The notes beneath the pieces were generated by a model. That model saw only the letters and a program-made list of their open reading frames with translations. It did not search any database and was not told the origin of the DNA. A stretch of 11,993 nucleotides of DNA from an uncultured Clostridia bacterium (GTDB lineage: Bacteria > Bacillota > Clostridia > Peptostreptococcales > Anaerovoracaceae): assembly GCA_946541285.1 (NCBI GenBank), contig CAMNJG010000030.1, positions 1-11,993 on the forward strand, in the 5' to 3' direction. A program made the translations under genes and the position numbers. Below, one piece after another: positions 1 through 7,191 of the stretch. Position 1 is the first letter of the stretch, and each line of letters opens with the position of its first letter.

Positions 1-242
1 ATCAGCTGGAACTGCTGGACATCCTGCGTCAGCTCTGCGCTGAGCAGGGTCTGACCGTGATCATGAGCCTGCATGAGCTGTTCCTGGCGGAACGGGTCTC
101 TGACAGGATCGCCTGTGTAAAAGCCGGCCGTATCCAGCGTGTGGGCGTACCCGGAGAGATTTTTTCCGGCAATTTTATAGATGAGCTGTACGATCTCCCG
201 CCGGGAACGTACAGGGCACTGCTGGAGAGAACATTTGCCTGA
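1..242 (+). CDS. ABC transporter ATP-binding protein, C-terminal part (iron-siderophore/cobalamin type)
   Basis: This is the last 80 or so residues of an ABC ATPase whose start lies before the window; the reading frame enters at base 3. The visible part begins in the helix after Walker B. It runs through a hydrophobic strand into SLHE, where the His at 72-74 is the H-loop (switch) histidine that contacts the ATP gamma-phosphate. The VSDRIACVKAGRI stretch is the usual strand after the H-loop, with the family's 'D-R-hydrophobic, x-x-G-R-I' pattern. The short tail after GVPGEIF resembles FecE/BtuD/FhuC-type importer ATPases, which energise uptake of ferric siderophores, heme or cobalamin with a permease dimer at the inner face of the membrane. 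Walker A, Q-loop and signature motif are outside the window, so the substrate cannot be named. The gene ends in TGA at 240-242, and the next promoter overlaps this stop, so the downstream gene is probably a separate transcription unit. Confidence 0.8.
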   Translation, partial: QLELLDILRQLCAEQGLTVIMSLHELFLAERVSDRIACVKAGRIQRVGVPGEIFSGNFIDELYDLPPGTYRALLERTFA

Positions 243-263
243 GGGCTGAGTATCGAGTATAAT
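235..263 (+). promoter_or_regulatory. Sigma-A-type promoter for the SLH protein gene
   Basis: TTGCCT at 235-240 and a perfect TATAAT at 258-263 are separated by 17 nt. The -35 matches the consensus only in its TTG, but the -10 and spacing are ideal. Transcription would begin near 270 and give a leader of about 240 nt before the ATG at 512. The -35 element overlaps the last codons and stop of the upstream ABC gene. Confidence 0.6.
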
Positions 264-278
264 ATAAAAAGAAATATG

Positions 279-305
279 GATTGCCGGCAGATCGATGCCG
301 CAATC
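279..305 (+). other. Leader hairpin 1
   Basis: GATTG (279-283) and CGGC (285-288) pair with GCCG (297-300) and CAATC (301-305). This gives nine base pairs with a single bulged C at 284 and an 8-nt loop. No U-run follows, so it is not a classical terminator. It lies about 10 nt into the predicted transcript and may stabilise or regulate the SLH mRNA leader. Confidence 0.4.
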
Positions 306-320
306 TGTATCAGGGGTTTC

Positions 321-375
321 GGTCAGGAACTGCAGGTCATGAAACTGCTGTTCTCCTGACCAATTGTCAATTTTT
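321..375 (+). terminator. Long leader hairpin with delayed U-run (possible attenuator or terminator)
   Basis: Three helices stack here: GGTCAG (321-326) with CTGACC (356-361), GAAC (327-330) with GTTC (350-353), and GCAG (332-335) with CTGC (345-348). They are interrupted only by a T-T mismatch and a 2-nt bulge, giving 14 pairs and a 9-nt loop. Five T residues follow at 371-375, but 9 nt after the stem, which is late for an efficient intrinsic terminator. It could end the upstream ABC transcript or act as an attenuator in the SLH leader. Apart from this, hairpin 1 and the promoter, I see nothing else in the 243-511 gap. Confidence 0.4.
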
Positions 376-511
376 CAGGGGGATACATGGAGTCGTCCGG
401 AAACGGTGATCTGGTCACAGACAGCGCTTTATTCCGGAAGCAAACGGACCGGGTACCAGATTGTTACGAAAGCTCCAGTGGATCCGACTATTTACACAGA
501 GGGAGAATATC

Positions 512-3211
512 ATGAAGAAAGTACTGTCGATGGTGCTTTCTGCGGCAATGTCGGTGTGTCTGCTTCCGGGGACAGCATATGCGTCGTCCGGAACCGGAGA
601 CAGCGCAGGATCCGTCAGTCCGTCCGTCACGGAATGCGTACAGTTCCGGGATGGTGACAGGATTCACTGCGGAGAGGCAGTGACCGTCCTGGCAGGGCTG
701 GGGATTGTCAATGGCATGGAAGATGGAACTTTCCAGCCGCAGGGCATCTTAACGCGGGCACAGACCGCGAAACTGGTATCGATTTTAGTGGGACAGGAAA
801 ACGATATGCCGGAGCCTGCACAGGAACCGGAGATCGTTTTTGACGATGTCGCTCCGGATCACTGGGCTGCGTCCTATATCGCGTATGGGGCAGCCAGCGG
901 CTACCTCAACGGGATGGGGGATGGCCGTTTTGATCCGGAAGGGAGCGTGACAGTCGCGCACCTGGCGACGATCCTGGATAAAATCCTCGGCTACGGAGCA
1001 GAGGATGTCGGACGGCAGTGGCCGGACAGCGCGGTACGGCTGGCACGGGAATCCGGCCTCCTGACGGGAGTGGCGAAGGAACAGGGAGAGTTCCTTACGA
1101 GAGAAGAAGCGGCGCAGATGATTTTTAACGCGCTGAAAGCGGATAGGAAGGTTGTCCGGAACGGGACGGACCAAACAGGCAAGCCAGCTGGGGACGATCC
1201 TCAGGAACTGTCAGGCCGGTATGAATCCGTAAAGAACGATCCGCAGAAGGACTACCAGTTCCGGAGTAACGATACGACCGAACAGCTGGTAGAAAAGCTG
1301 TTTGCGGATGTCCGTTATACTGCGGGCCAGAAGGACGTGTTCGGGCATCGTTACGCGGTCTGGAAAAAAGGCAGCCGGATAATCCGTAAGGAAGCGCTGG
1401 AAACACCGTCGTTTCTTTATACAGAAAAGAAAAGCGCGCAGGAGCTGCAGAAGGACTTCGGAGAGTACAGCTTCCGGAATACGGTTGTATACATCAATGG
1501 CGGGCAGATAGAACCGTCCGCAGGCTACATCCGCAGCGGCGCGGACATCGCTGATGTGCTGACCGGCAATGGTGTCCAGGTTGAGATTTATACAGATGAA
1601 ACGACGCGCCAGGTGACAAAGATCATCGCGATGTTTTATGAATTAAAGGAAGTCAGTGCCGCGGACGCGGAAAAAGAAACCCTGACGGTGGATACAGGTT
1701 CCTCCCGGGTGGTAATCACAGCGGAGGAAGAATATTTTTCCGCGGTTGCCTCCGCGGCGCGGGGTGAGAAACTCCTGGTGGCGCCTGCCTATCATTTCCT
1801 GAGCTATGACGGAGGCTACGCGCTGGAAACGGACTGGTCCAATCTGATCGACGCGTACCGGCCGGAGGAAGTGTACGGCGCGCTTACAGAGCTCCGGAAT
1901 GCCTCCGGAGAAGGCCGGGACGACGGACTGGCTGTGATCGGCGGCAGAACCTGCAGGCAGGCAGCGGGTTACCGGATGGGTGAAATCCCGATCAGCGCGG
2001 AGAAGGACGGTACCGCCTATCTGGATCGCTTCGGCTATCTCAAAGGATATGAGCTGACAGAAGAAGAGACCGGATCTGTGGACTGGATCTATATTAAGTC
2101 ACTGTATCGTGTAAAAGCAGCCTCCGGAAACTCTGATTCCTGGTATATACAGGGGATTACAGAGTCGGGCGGGCTCCGGAAGATGAAATTGTATGATGCT
2201 GCTTCCCTGACCCGCTCTGCTGAGGTGCCGGAGGCAGTCAGGACAAAAGAGGCATCCATGGCCGGAAGTACCGCTGCCTGGCTGGAGTCTTACAGGGACA
2301 TCCCTGAAAACGGGACGTCTGACCCGAACCTGGTGGCGGACAGAGACAGTCTCTTTTTCAGGAACGGAATCGCTGCAGTATACTGTGAATCCGCTGCAGG
2401 CTGCTTCCTTTCGACAGAGGCTTATGATCCGGACGAGGTCCTCTGCAGTTTCTCTTATACAACAGGAAATGATTATGCGGCTGGCGCAAAGCGGATCAAC
2501 CGCGTGAAGGTATCCGACCAGGTCAGGACTGTCATGGTTGGTGGGACAAAGGCGGACAATCTCAGCGCTTCCGTGCTGGACGGCCTGCCGGAAATCCCGG
2601 CCGGGGCAGTTTGTGTTATCCGGAAAAACCTGCGGGGAACCCGGCAGGTGACAACCGTATTTACGGAAAAAGAATCCTATAGTACGGATACGAAAGAATC
2701 TCTGATCCGGGTGACCGGGACGGCAGGAATGACTGCCTATGAGAACGCTGCCGGGGAACTGCGAAATGATGGTGTGACAGTGACGTATTATGATTCCGCT
2801 GACGCAGAGGAGAAAAAAATGACGGTGGTCAGGCCGGAAAACGGAACTGTCAAAAGCGGATGGTACACCCGGAGGACAGCGGATGGAGAGGCGTATGTAC
2901 TGAGCGGATATGTAGCGGATGCCACTTCCGTCAGATGGGACAATACGACCAAATCCATGATGGGAGGATTCTATGCCGGGCCGGTTCTTTCCGGTTATCA
3001 GGATATGCTTTCTGTCGCGGGAGGATCCCCGGACACCGTTTACTGTCTCCGGGGAGATGAGGCGGTCCGGGATTTCAGCGGTAATGGCATTACGACGGTG
3101 GAAAACCTGGTGGACGCGGTGAACGAAGGAACTGCCGGGAGTCAGGTACTGTTTGCCTACACCCTGAAGGGTGACCGGAACGTCATAACGCAGCTGTATG
3201 TGATGAACTGA
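512..3211 (+). CDS. Secreted S-layer homology (SLH) domain protein
   Basis: An 899-residue exported protein. The ATG at 512 is chosen because AGAGGGAG lies 6 nt upstream and because it starts a typical Sec signal peptide: MKK, a hydrophobic core, and AYA before a probable cleavage after residue 24. The frame could extend to a TTG at 461, but that extension has no ribosome site. Three SLH repeats follow, at about residues 45-94, 110-160 and 170-208. They carry the hallmark hydrophobic-G-D-G-x-F and T-R-A-x pattern (TRAQ at 81-84, TREE at 196-199); the middle repeat is degenerate (TVAH at 147-150). SLH triplets bind pyruvylated secondary cell-wall polymer, so the protein should be non-covalently anchored on the outside of the cell. 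The remaining roughly 690 residues look beta-rich and polar, with no enzyme motif, LPXTG signal or transmembrane segment that I recognise. The function of that part is unknown; a structural or surface role is an inference from the anchor only. Confidence 0.9.
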   Translation: MKKVLSMVLSAAMSVCLLPGTAYASSGTGDSAGSVSPSVTECVQFRDGDRIHCGEAVTVLAGLGIVNGMEDGTFQPQGILTRAQTAKLVSILVGQENDMPEPAQEPEIVFDDVAPDHWAASYIAYGAASGYLNGMGDGRFDPEGSVTVAHLATILDKILGYGAEDVGRQWPDSAVRLARESGLLTGVAKEQGEFLTREEAAQMIFNALKADRKVVRNGTDQTGKPAGDDPQELSGRYESVKNDPQKDYQFRSNDTTEQLVEKLFADVRYTAGQKDVFGHRYAVWKKGSRIIRKEALETPSFLYTEKKSAQELQKDFGEYSFRNTVVYINGGQIEPSAGYIRSGADIADVLTGNGVQVEIYTDETTRQVTKIIAMFYELKEVSAADAEKETLTVDTGSSRVVITAEEEYFSAVASAARGEKLLVAPAYHFLSYDGGYALETDWSNLIDAYRPEEVYGALTELRNASGEGRDDGLAVIGGRTCRQAAGYRMGEIPISAEKDGTAYLDRFGYLKGYELTEEETGSVDWIYIKSLYRVKAASGNSDSWYIQGITESGGLRKMKLYDAASLTRSAEVPEAVRTKEASMAGSTAAWLESYRDIPENGTSDPNLVADRDSLFFRNGIAAVYCESAAGCFLSTEAYDPDEVLCSFSYTTGNDYAAGAKRINRVKVSDQVRTVMVGGTKADNLSASVLDGLPEIPAGAVCVIRKNLRGTRQVTTVFTEKESYSTDTKESLIRVTGTAGMTAYENAAGELRNDGVTVTYYDSADAEEKKMTVVRPENGTVKSGWYTRRTADGEAYVLSGYVADATSVRWDNTTKSMMGGFYAGPVLSGYQDMLSVAGGSPDTVYCLRGDEAVRDFSGNGITTVENLVDAVNEGTAGSQVLFAYTLKGDRNVITQLYVMN

Positions 3212-3220
3212 TCAAAGGCA

Positions 3221-3245
3221 GAGCCGGGGCAGGATGTCCCGGCTC
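3221..3245 (+). other. Intergenic hairpin after the SLH gene
   Basis: GAGCCGGG (3221-3228) pairs perfectly with CCCGGCTC (3238-3245) around a 9-nt loop, ten bases after the stop of the SLH gene. No T-run follows (CTTGAATG), so it is more likely an mRNA-stabilising or partly terminating element than a full terminator. Some read-through into the membrane protein gene and copA is possible. Confidence 0.5.
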
Positions 3246-3273
3246 CTTGAATGTGTGGCAGGGAGAGAGACGG

Positions 3274-4188
3274 ATGAAAATAAATTCAGGTATCGGCTGG
3301 GTGGTATCCCTGGGGATCATGGGAATGATGGGGCTGGCAGCGTCGTTCACAGGTATTCAGGAGATTATTTTTCCGGAAACAGCAGCGTTGCTGACAGGCT
3401 GTTTCCTCGTACCCCGCAGGCCGTGGAACGTGCCGCACGGAGTGCTGACGCTGGAAATGAGTCTGTGCGCGCTGGCAGGGATTCTGATCAGCCGTTACAT
3501 GATGATCCCCCTGTATTTCAAAGTTCTGACAGCGACAGCCCTGGTCTTTGCTCTGCTGGTCACGACCGGAACGGCCATGCTGCCGGCTATTTCCGCCTGT
3601 GCGCTGCCGGTCCTGATCGGAACGACAGAGTGGATCTATGTAATCGCGGTTGTTGTCATTGCGGCGCTGTGTGACCTGGGAAATCTGTTTTTTGAAAAAA
3701 ACGGGATAATGGAGAGGCGCGCGTATGATCGGGAAGAAAGGAATCCGGGGCACTGGACGCGGATGCTGCTGGTTTTCGCGGTGGTATTGCTGTTTCCCAT
3801 GCTGACAGGGCTGAAATTTATGGTCGCTCCGCCACTGATCGTCGCGTTTACAGCGCTAAGCGGGACAGACGCGCTGGCGGCGAACCGTCTGCTGCCGACG
3901 GTGGGACTCTTTGCGGGAACTGCCTGGATCGGTTTTTTCTGCAGGATCCTGTCCGATGGAACGGTCGTTCCGGAGACTCTCTGGATGATGGCAGCGGCAG
4001 CCGGAGCGTGGCTGCTTTTTACCCTGATGAAACGCTTTTTCCCTCCTGCGGCAGCCATCGCGGTACTTCCGTTTCTGCTGCCGGCAGATGGTCTGTGGAA
4101 ATATCCGCTGGAGATCATGGCAGGAATCCTGTTTCTGTACTTCGCTGCGTGGGTAGTATCAATATGGGAAGTGAAGACTAACTATTAG
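3274..4188 (+). CDS. Polytopic membrane protein with two similar halves (HPP-like)
   Basis: A 304-residue integral membrane protein. The ATG at 3274 has GGGAG 8 nt upstream (3261-3265); the frame also opens with a TTG at 3247, which has no such site. The chain is almost entirely hydrophobic except for a charged linker at about residues 141-163 (ERRAYDREE). This divides it into two halves of roughly 140 residues, each with about four membrane segments. The halves match in layout: an early segment with FPETAALL in half 1 and VAPPLIVAF in half 2, a basic turn (VPRRPWN, and the AANR region), and a late segment with GTAMLPAISA against FPPAAAIAV. This arrangement resembles the four-helix HPP family duplicated in one chain; that assignment is by eye and unproven. 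It sits 38 nt before copA and could be co-transcribed with it, but no residue pattern shows a link to copper. Function unknown. Confidence 0.75.
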   Translation: MKINSGIGWVVSLGIMGMMGLAASFTGIQEIIFPETAALLTGCFLVPRRPWNVPHGVLTLEMSLCALAGILISRYMMIPLYFKVLTATALVFALLVTTGTAMLPAISACALPVLIGTTEWIYVIAVVVIAALCDLGNLFFEKNGIMERRAYDREERNPGHWTRMLLVFAVVLLFPMLTGLKFMVAPPLIVAFTALSGTDALAANRLLPTVGLFAGTAWIGFFCRILSDGTVVPETLWMMAAAAGAWLLFTLMKRFFPPAAAIAVLPFLLPADGLWKYPLEIMAGILFLYFAAWVVSIWEVKTNY

Positions 4189-4226
4189 ACAGAACAGGAT
4201 AAAATGTGTGCAGGAGAGGACAGTGA

Positions 4227-7043
4227 ATGGAGAAGTATAATGTGACCGGCATGAGCTGCGCGGCGTGCAGCGCTCATGTCGAAAAAGCCGTGAGGAAGGT
4301 ACCGGGAGTAACGGACGTGTCGGTCAGCCTTCTGACAAATTCAATGAAAGTAGAAGGGACCGCCGGTGCAGCGGAGATCTGCAGGGCGGTGTCTGCCGCC
4401 GGATACGGAGCATCGCTGGCAGGTGAGGGACAGGCAGCGTCTTCTGCCGCAGCAGAGGACACGCTCGTGGACACCGAGACCCCTGAAATGATCCGAAGGT
4501 TAGTTGCGTCGATTGGATTTCTCCTGCTGCTGATGTATGTCTCGATGGGACATATGATGTGGGGCTGGCCGCTGCCGGGATTTCTCGAAGGCAATCATGT
4601 CGGGATGGGAATTGTGCAGATGCTGCTGGCCGGCATTGTGATGGTGATCAATCAGAAGTTCTTTGTGAATGGCTTTAAGGGCGCGCTGCATGGAGGCCCG
4701 AATATGGACACGCTGGTCGCGATGGGCTCCGGAGTGTCCTTTGCCTGGAGTGTGTATGTTCTGCTGGCGATGTCTGTGGCGCAGACCCGCGGGGATACCG
4801 CCGCAGTGATGAGCTATATGCATCAGTTTTACTTTGAGTCGGCGGCAATGATCCTGGCGCTGATCACGATCGGAAAGACGCTGGAATCCTACTCGAAAGG
4901 GCGGACCACCGATGCCCTGAAGGGACTGATGCAGCTGGCCCCGAAGACCGCGCTGCTCATCCGTGACGGCAGGGAGGAAGAGGTGCCGGTCGAACAGGTG
5001 AAAACCGGTGATCTGTTTGCGGTACGGCCGGGAGCCAGTATTCCCGTGGATGGTGTCGTCGAGGAAGGAAACAGCGCAGTCGATGAATCCGCGCTGACCG
5101 GGGAGAGCATCCCGGTGGACAAGGAGGCAGGGGATCCGGTGTCTGCGGCAACGATCAACCGCTCCGGATATCTGCGCTGCCGCGCGACCAGGGTCGGCAG
5201 TGATACTACACTTTCCCAGATTATCAATATGGTCAGTGACGCGGCGGCGACCAAAGCGCCGATTGCCCGGAAGGCGGATCAGATCAGCGGCATTTTTGTG
5301 CCGGCAGTTCTGGTAGTCGCGCTGGTGACGTTTGTGATCTGGATGCTGGTGGGGCAGACTGTCGGTTACGCGCTGGCGAGGGCCATCTCCGTACTGGTGA
5401 TCAGCTGTCCGTGCGCGCTGGGCCTGGCAACACCGGTAGCGATTATGGTCGGCAGCGGGCTGGGAGCGCGGCACGGACTCCTGTTTAAGACTGCGGAATC
5501 CCTGGAGGCCGCGGGGGAAATCCAGATCGCGGCACTGGATAAAACAGGGACAGTGACGACCGGAAGACCGTCCGTGACGGATATCCTTCCGGCAGAAGGT
5601 GTTACAGCGGATCAGCTGATCGAAATGGCAGCCGCCCTGGAGAACCGGAGTGAGCATCCGCTCGCTGCCGCGGTGATGGAATACGCCCGTGAACATCATG
5701 TTCCCGTACAGGAGGTCCGTGATTTCCGGGCACTGACCGGAAGCGGGATTACCGCGGAACTGAATGACAGTGTCCTGACGGGCGGCAGTATGAAGTTTGT
5801 CAGCACACTTACGGAGATTCCCGCGGAAATGCGTAATCAGGCAGAATTGCTGGCGGATGAAGGAAAAACACCGTTATTTTTCCTTCGGGATGGCGCGATT
5901 CAGGGTATAATAGCCGTGGCAGACACGATCAAGGAAGAAAGCCGGCAGGCGATCGCGGAGCTCCGGAATATGGGCATCCATGTGGTCATGCTGACAGGTG
6001 ACAACCCGCGGACCGCCAGGGCAGTCGGCACAGCTGCCGGGGTTGACGAAGTAGTTGCCGGAGTCCTGCCGGACGGAAAAGAACAGGTTATCCGGCAGCT
6101 TCAGGAAAAAGGACGGGTCGCGATGGTCGGCGACGGGATTAATGACGCGCCGGCACTGACCCGGGCGGATACCGGGATCGCGATCGGCGCCGGTACCGAT
6201 GTCGCGATCGATGCGGCGGATGTCGTCCTGATGAACAGCCGCCTGACAGATGTACCGGCGGCCCTGCGCCTCAGCCGCGCGACCCTCAGAAATATCAGGG
6301 AAAACCTGGGCTGGGCGTTTATTTACAATATCATCTGTATCCCGGTGGCGGCAGGAGCCTGGATCCACCTGACCGGCTGGGAAATGAATCCGATGCTGGG
6401 AGCGCTGGCCATGAGCCTGTCCAGTGTCTGTGTGGTATCCAACGCGCTCCGGCTGAATCTGTTCGACCTGAACAGCGCGAAACATGACCGGCGGATCCGG
6501 AATGACCGGATTGCCCCGGGAGAAAAAATCATTCAGCAGGAGGAACCGCCACAATCAGCAGAAGCAGAGCGCGCGGATGCGCCACAGCGCGGAACCGCTC
6601 CGGAAGAGAATATCCCGGGCTCCGGCACTGGGCTGTCCCGGACGATCCGGATCAGCGGAATGATGTGCCATAAGTGTGAAGAGCATGTCAGGAAAGCGCT
6701 GGAGGCGCTGCCGGAGGTTGAAGAAGCGGTCCCGGATCATGAAACCGGGAAAGCTGTCCTGAGACTGAACACCGATATTGCGGACAGGAAACTGAAAGAA
6801 GCCGTGCAGGAAGCCGGCTATGAAATGGAGGAAAAAGGAATGAAACAGACGATTAAAATTCAGGGAATGATGTGTACCAAGTGTGAAGCGCATGTCAAAA
6901 AGGCGCTGGAAGCGCTGCCGGAGGTCAATGAGGCGGTGCCGAGCCATGAAGCGGACGAAGCTGTCCTTGACCTGAACAGTGAGGTCCCTGCGGATGTTCT
7001 GAAAAAAGCTGTAGAAGAAGCAGGTTATGAATATATTGGCTGA
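4227..7043 (+). CDS. copA: Copper-exporting P-type ATPase, PIB-1 (CopA)
   Basis: A 938-residue P1B-type ATPase that uses ATP to move Cu(I) across the cytoplasmic membrane, normally outward. The ATG has AGGAGAGG 7 nt upstream. In order: a heavy-metal-associated (HMA) domain at 1-66 with GMSCAAC (Cys 11 and 14); eight membrane helices beginning near 88; the actuator loop TGES at 291-294; the transport motif CPC at 394-396; the phosphorylated Asp in DKTGT at 438; the HP dipeptide at 477-478; and the hinge GDGIND at 635-640. Cu(I) specificity is supported by Tyr700-Asn701 in helix 7 and M729-x-x-S732-S733 in helix 8. A polar linker after about 745 leads to two further HMA domains, 806-869 (Cys 814/817) and 875-938 (Cys 883/886). 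C-terminal HMA domains are unusual, since these normally lie at the N-terminus, and they make the protein longer than most bacterial CopA. No CsoR or CopY regulator gene is adjacent. Confidence 0.95.
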   Translation: MEKYNVTGMSCAACSAHVEKAVRKVPGVTDVSVSLLTNSMKVEGTAGAAEICRAVSAAGYGASLAGEGQAASSAAAEDTLVDTETPEMIRRLVASIGFLLLLMYVSMGHMMWGWPLPGFLEGNHVGMGIVQMLLAGIVMVINQKFFVNGFKGALHGGPNMDTLVAMGSGVSFAWSVYVLLAMSVAQTRGDTAAVMSYMHQFYFESAAMILALITIGKTLESYSKGRTTDALKGLMQLAPKTALLIRDGREEEVPVEQVKTGDLFAVRPGASIPVDGVVEEGNSAVDESALTGESIPVDKEAGDPVSAATINRSGYLRCRATRVGSDTTLSQIINMVSDAAATKAPIARKADQISGIFVPAVLVVALVTFVIWMLVGQTVGYALARAISVLVISCPCALGLATPVAIMVGSGLGARHGLLFKTAESLEAAGEIQIAALDKTGTVTTGRPSVTDILPAEGVTADQLIEMAAALENRSEHPLAAAVMEYAREHHVPVQEVRDFRALTGSGITAELNDSVLTGGSMKFVSTLTEIPAEMRNQAELLADEGKTPLFFLRDGAIQGIIAVADTIKEESRQAIAELRNMGIHVVMLTGDNPRTARAVGTAAGVDEVVAGVLPDGKEQVIRQLQEKGRVAMVGDGINDAPALTRADTGIAIGAGTDVAIDAADVVLMNSRLTDVPAALRLSRATLRNIRENLGWAFIYNIICIPVAAGAWIHLTGWEMNPMLGALAMSLSSVCVVSNALRLNLFDLNSAKHDRRIRNDRIAPGEKIIQQEEPPQSAEAERADAPQRGTAPEENIPGSGTGLSRTIRISGMMCHKCEEHVRKALEALPEVEEAVPDHETGKAVLRLNTDIADRKLKEAVQEAGYEMEEKGMKQTIKIQGMMCTKCEAHVKKALEALPEVNEAVPSHEADEAVLDLNSEVPADVLKKAVEEAGYEYIG
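6642..7040 (+). repeat. Tandem duplication of the C-terminal HMA domain in copA
   Basis: Residues 806-869 (6642-6833) and 875-938 (6849-7040) of CopA align without gaps. By hand alignment 41 of 64 positions are identical, including the shared stretches KALEALPEV and EAGYE. The period is 69 codons (207 bp). The two copies resemble each other much more than the N-terminal HMA domain, which indicates a local duplication, not separate acquisition. Confidence 0.85.
6840..7043 (+). CDS. Possible internally initiated CopZ-like copper chaperone (in frame within copA)
   Basis: An in-frame ATG at 6840 (Met 872 of CopA) would begin a free 67-residue HMA protein, MKQTIKIQGMMCTKC and onward. GGAGG at 6827-6831 lies exactly 8 nt upstream, close to ideal Firmicute spacing. 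The ATG falls in the 5-residue linker between the last two HMA domains, so the product would be one complete domain with the usual CopZ length of about 67-70 residues and both copper-ligand cysteines. CopZ-type chaperones carry Cu(I) in the cytosol to CopA. The sequence shows the start signal and the domain match; actual use of the start is inferred. Production of a chaperone from within copA is known from E. coli, but there it arises by ribosomal frameshifting from the N-terminal domain. The GGAGG could also be a chance result of the GAG GAA codons. Confidence 0.45.
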   Translation: MKQTIKIQGMMCTKCEAHVKKALEALPEVNEAVPSHEADEAVLDLNSEVPADVLKKAVEEAGYEYIG

Positions 7044-7052
7044 TAAAACTGG

Positions 7053-7081
7053 TTGTACTTTTTTGCCGGAGGCATTACAAT
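7053..7081 (+). promoter_or_regulatory. Sigma-A-type promoter for the DUF4125-like gene
   Basis: TTGTAC (7053-7058) and TACAAT (7076-7081) are separated by exactly 17 nt, with four and five of six consensus matches. This starts ten bases after the copA stop. Transcription should begin near 7088 and leave a leader of about 104 nt. Confidence 0.7.
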
Positions 7082-7120
7082 AGAACTGTAGGTTCAGACC
7101 GAATTAATCTTGCGGCATTA

Positions 7121-7174
7121 TGTCATGACAGGGGATCAATGTGACAGGAAAAATGTGACAGCTGCGTGCAGCTG
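7121..7174 (+). promoter_or_regulatory. Leader with TGACAG repeats, a palindrome and a hairpin next to the RBS
   Basis: The palindrome TGTCATGACA lies at 7121-7130. TGACAG occurs three times, at 7126-7131, 7142-7147 and 7156-7161; the last two are part of the longer direct repeat TGTGACAG. The third copy runs into the inverted repeat CAGCTGC/GCAGCTG (7159-7165 and 7168-7174), which ends 4 nt before the GGAGG at 7179-7183. If the promoter at 7053-7081 is used, all of this is transcribed. It could be a protein-binding site on DNA or RNA, or a structure controlling ribosome access. Confidence 0.4.
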
Positions 7175-7191
7175 AAATGGAGGTTTAAACT

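Noticed and set aside
461..511. TTG start at 461 for the SLH protein
   Set aside because: The extra 17 residues would come before a typical signal peptide, and no ribosome site precedes the TTG. The ATG at 512 has a good one.
4200..4205. TAAAAT as the -10 of a dedicated copA promoter
   Set aside because: No acceptable -35 lies 16-19 nt upstream, and the site falls in the 38-nt gap after the membrane protein gene. I also saw no CopY-type TACA-N2-TGTA operator.
4500..5699. A 399-codon open frame on the minus strand opposite copA
   Set aside because: It lies wholly inside copA, whose motifs are all intact. Its translation is rich in His, Arg and Gln with no domain pattern, as expected for a frame opposite a GC-rich gene.
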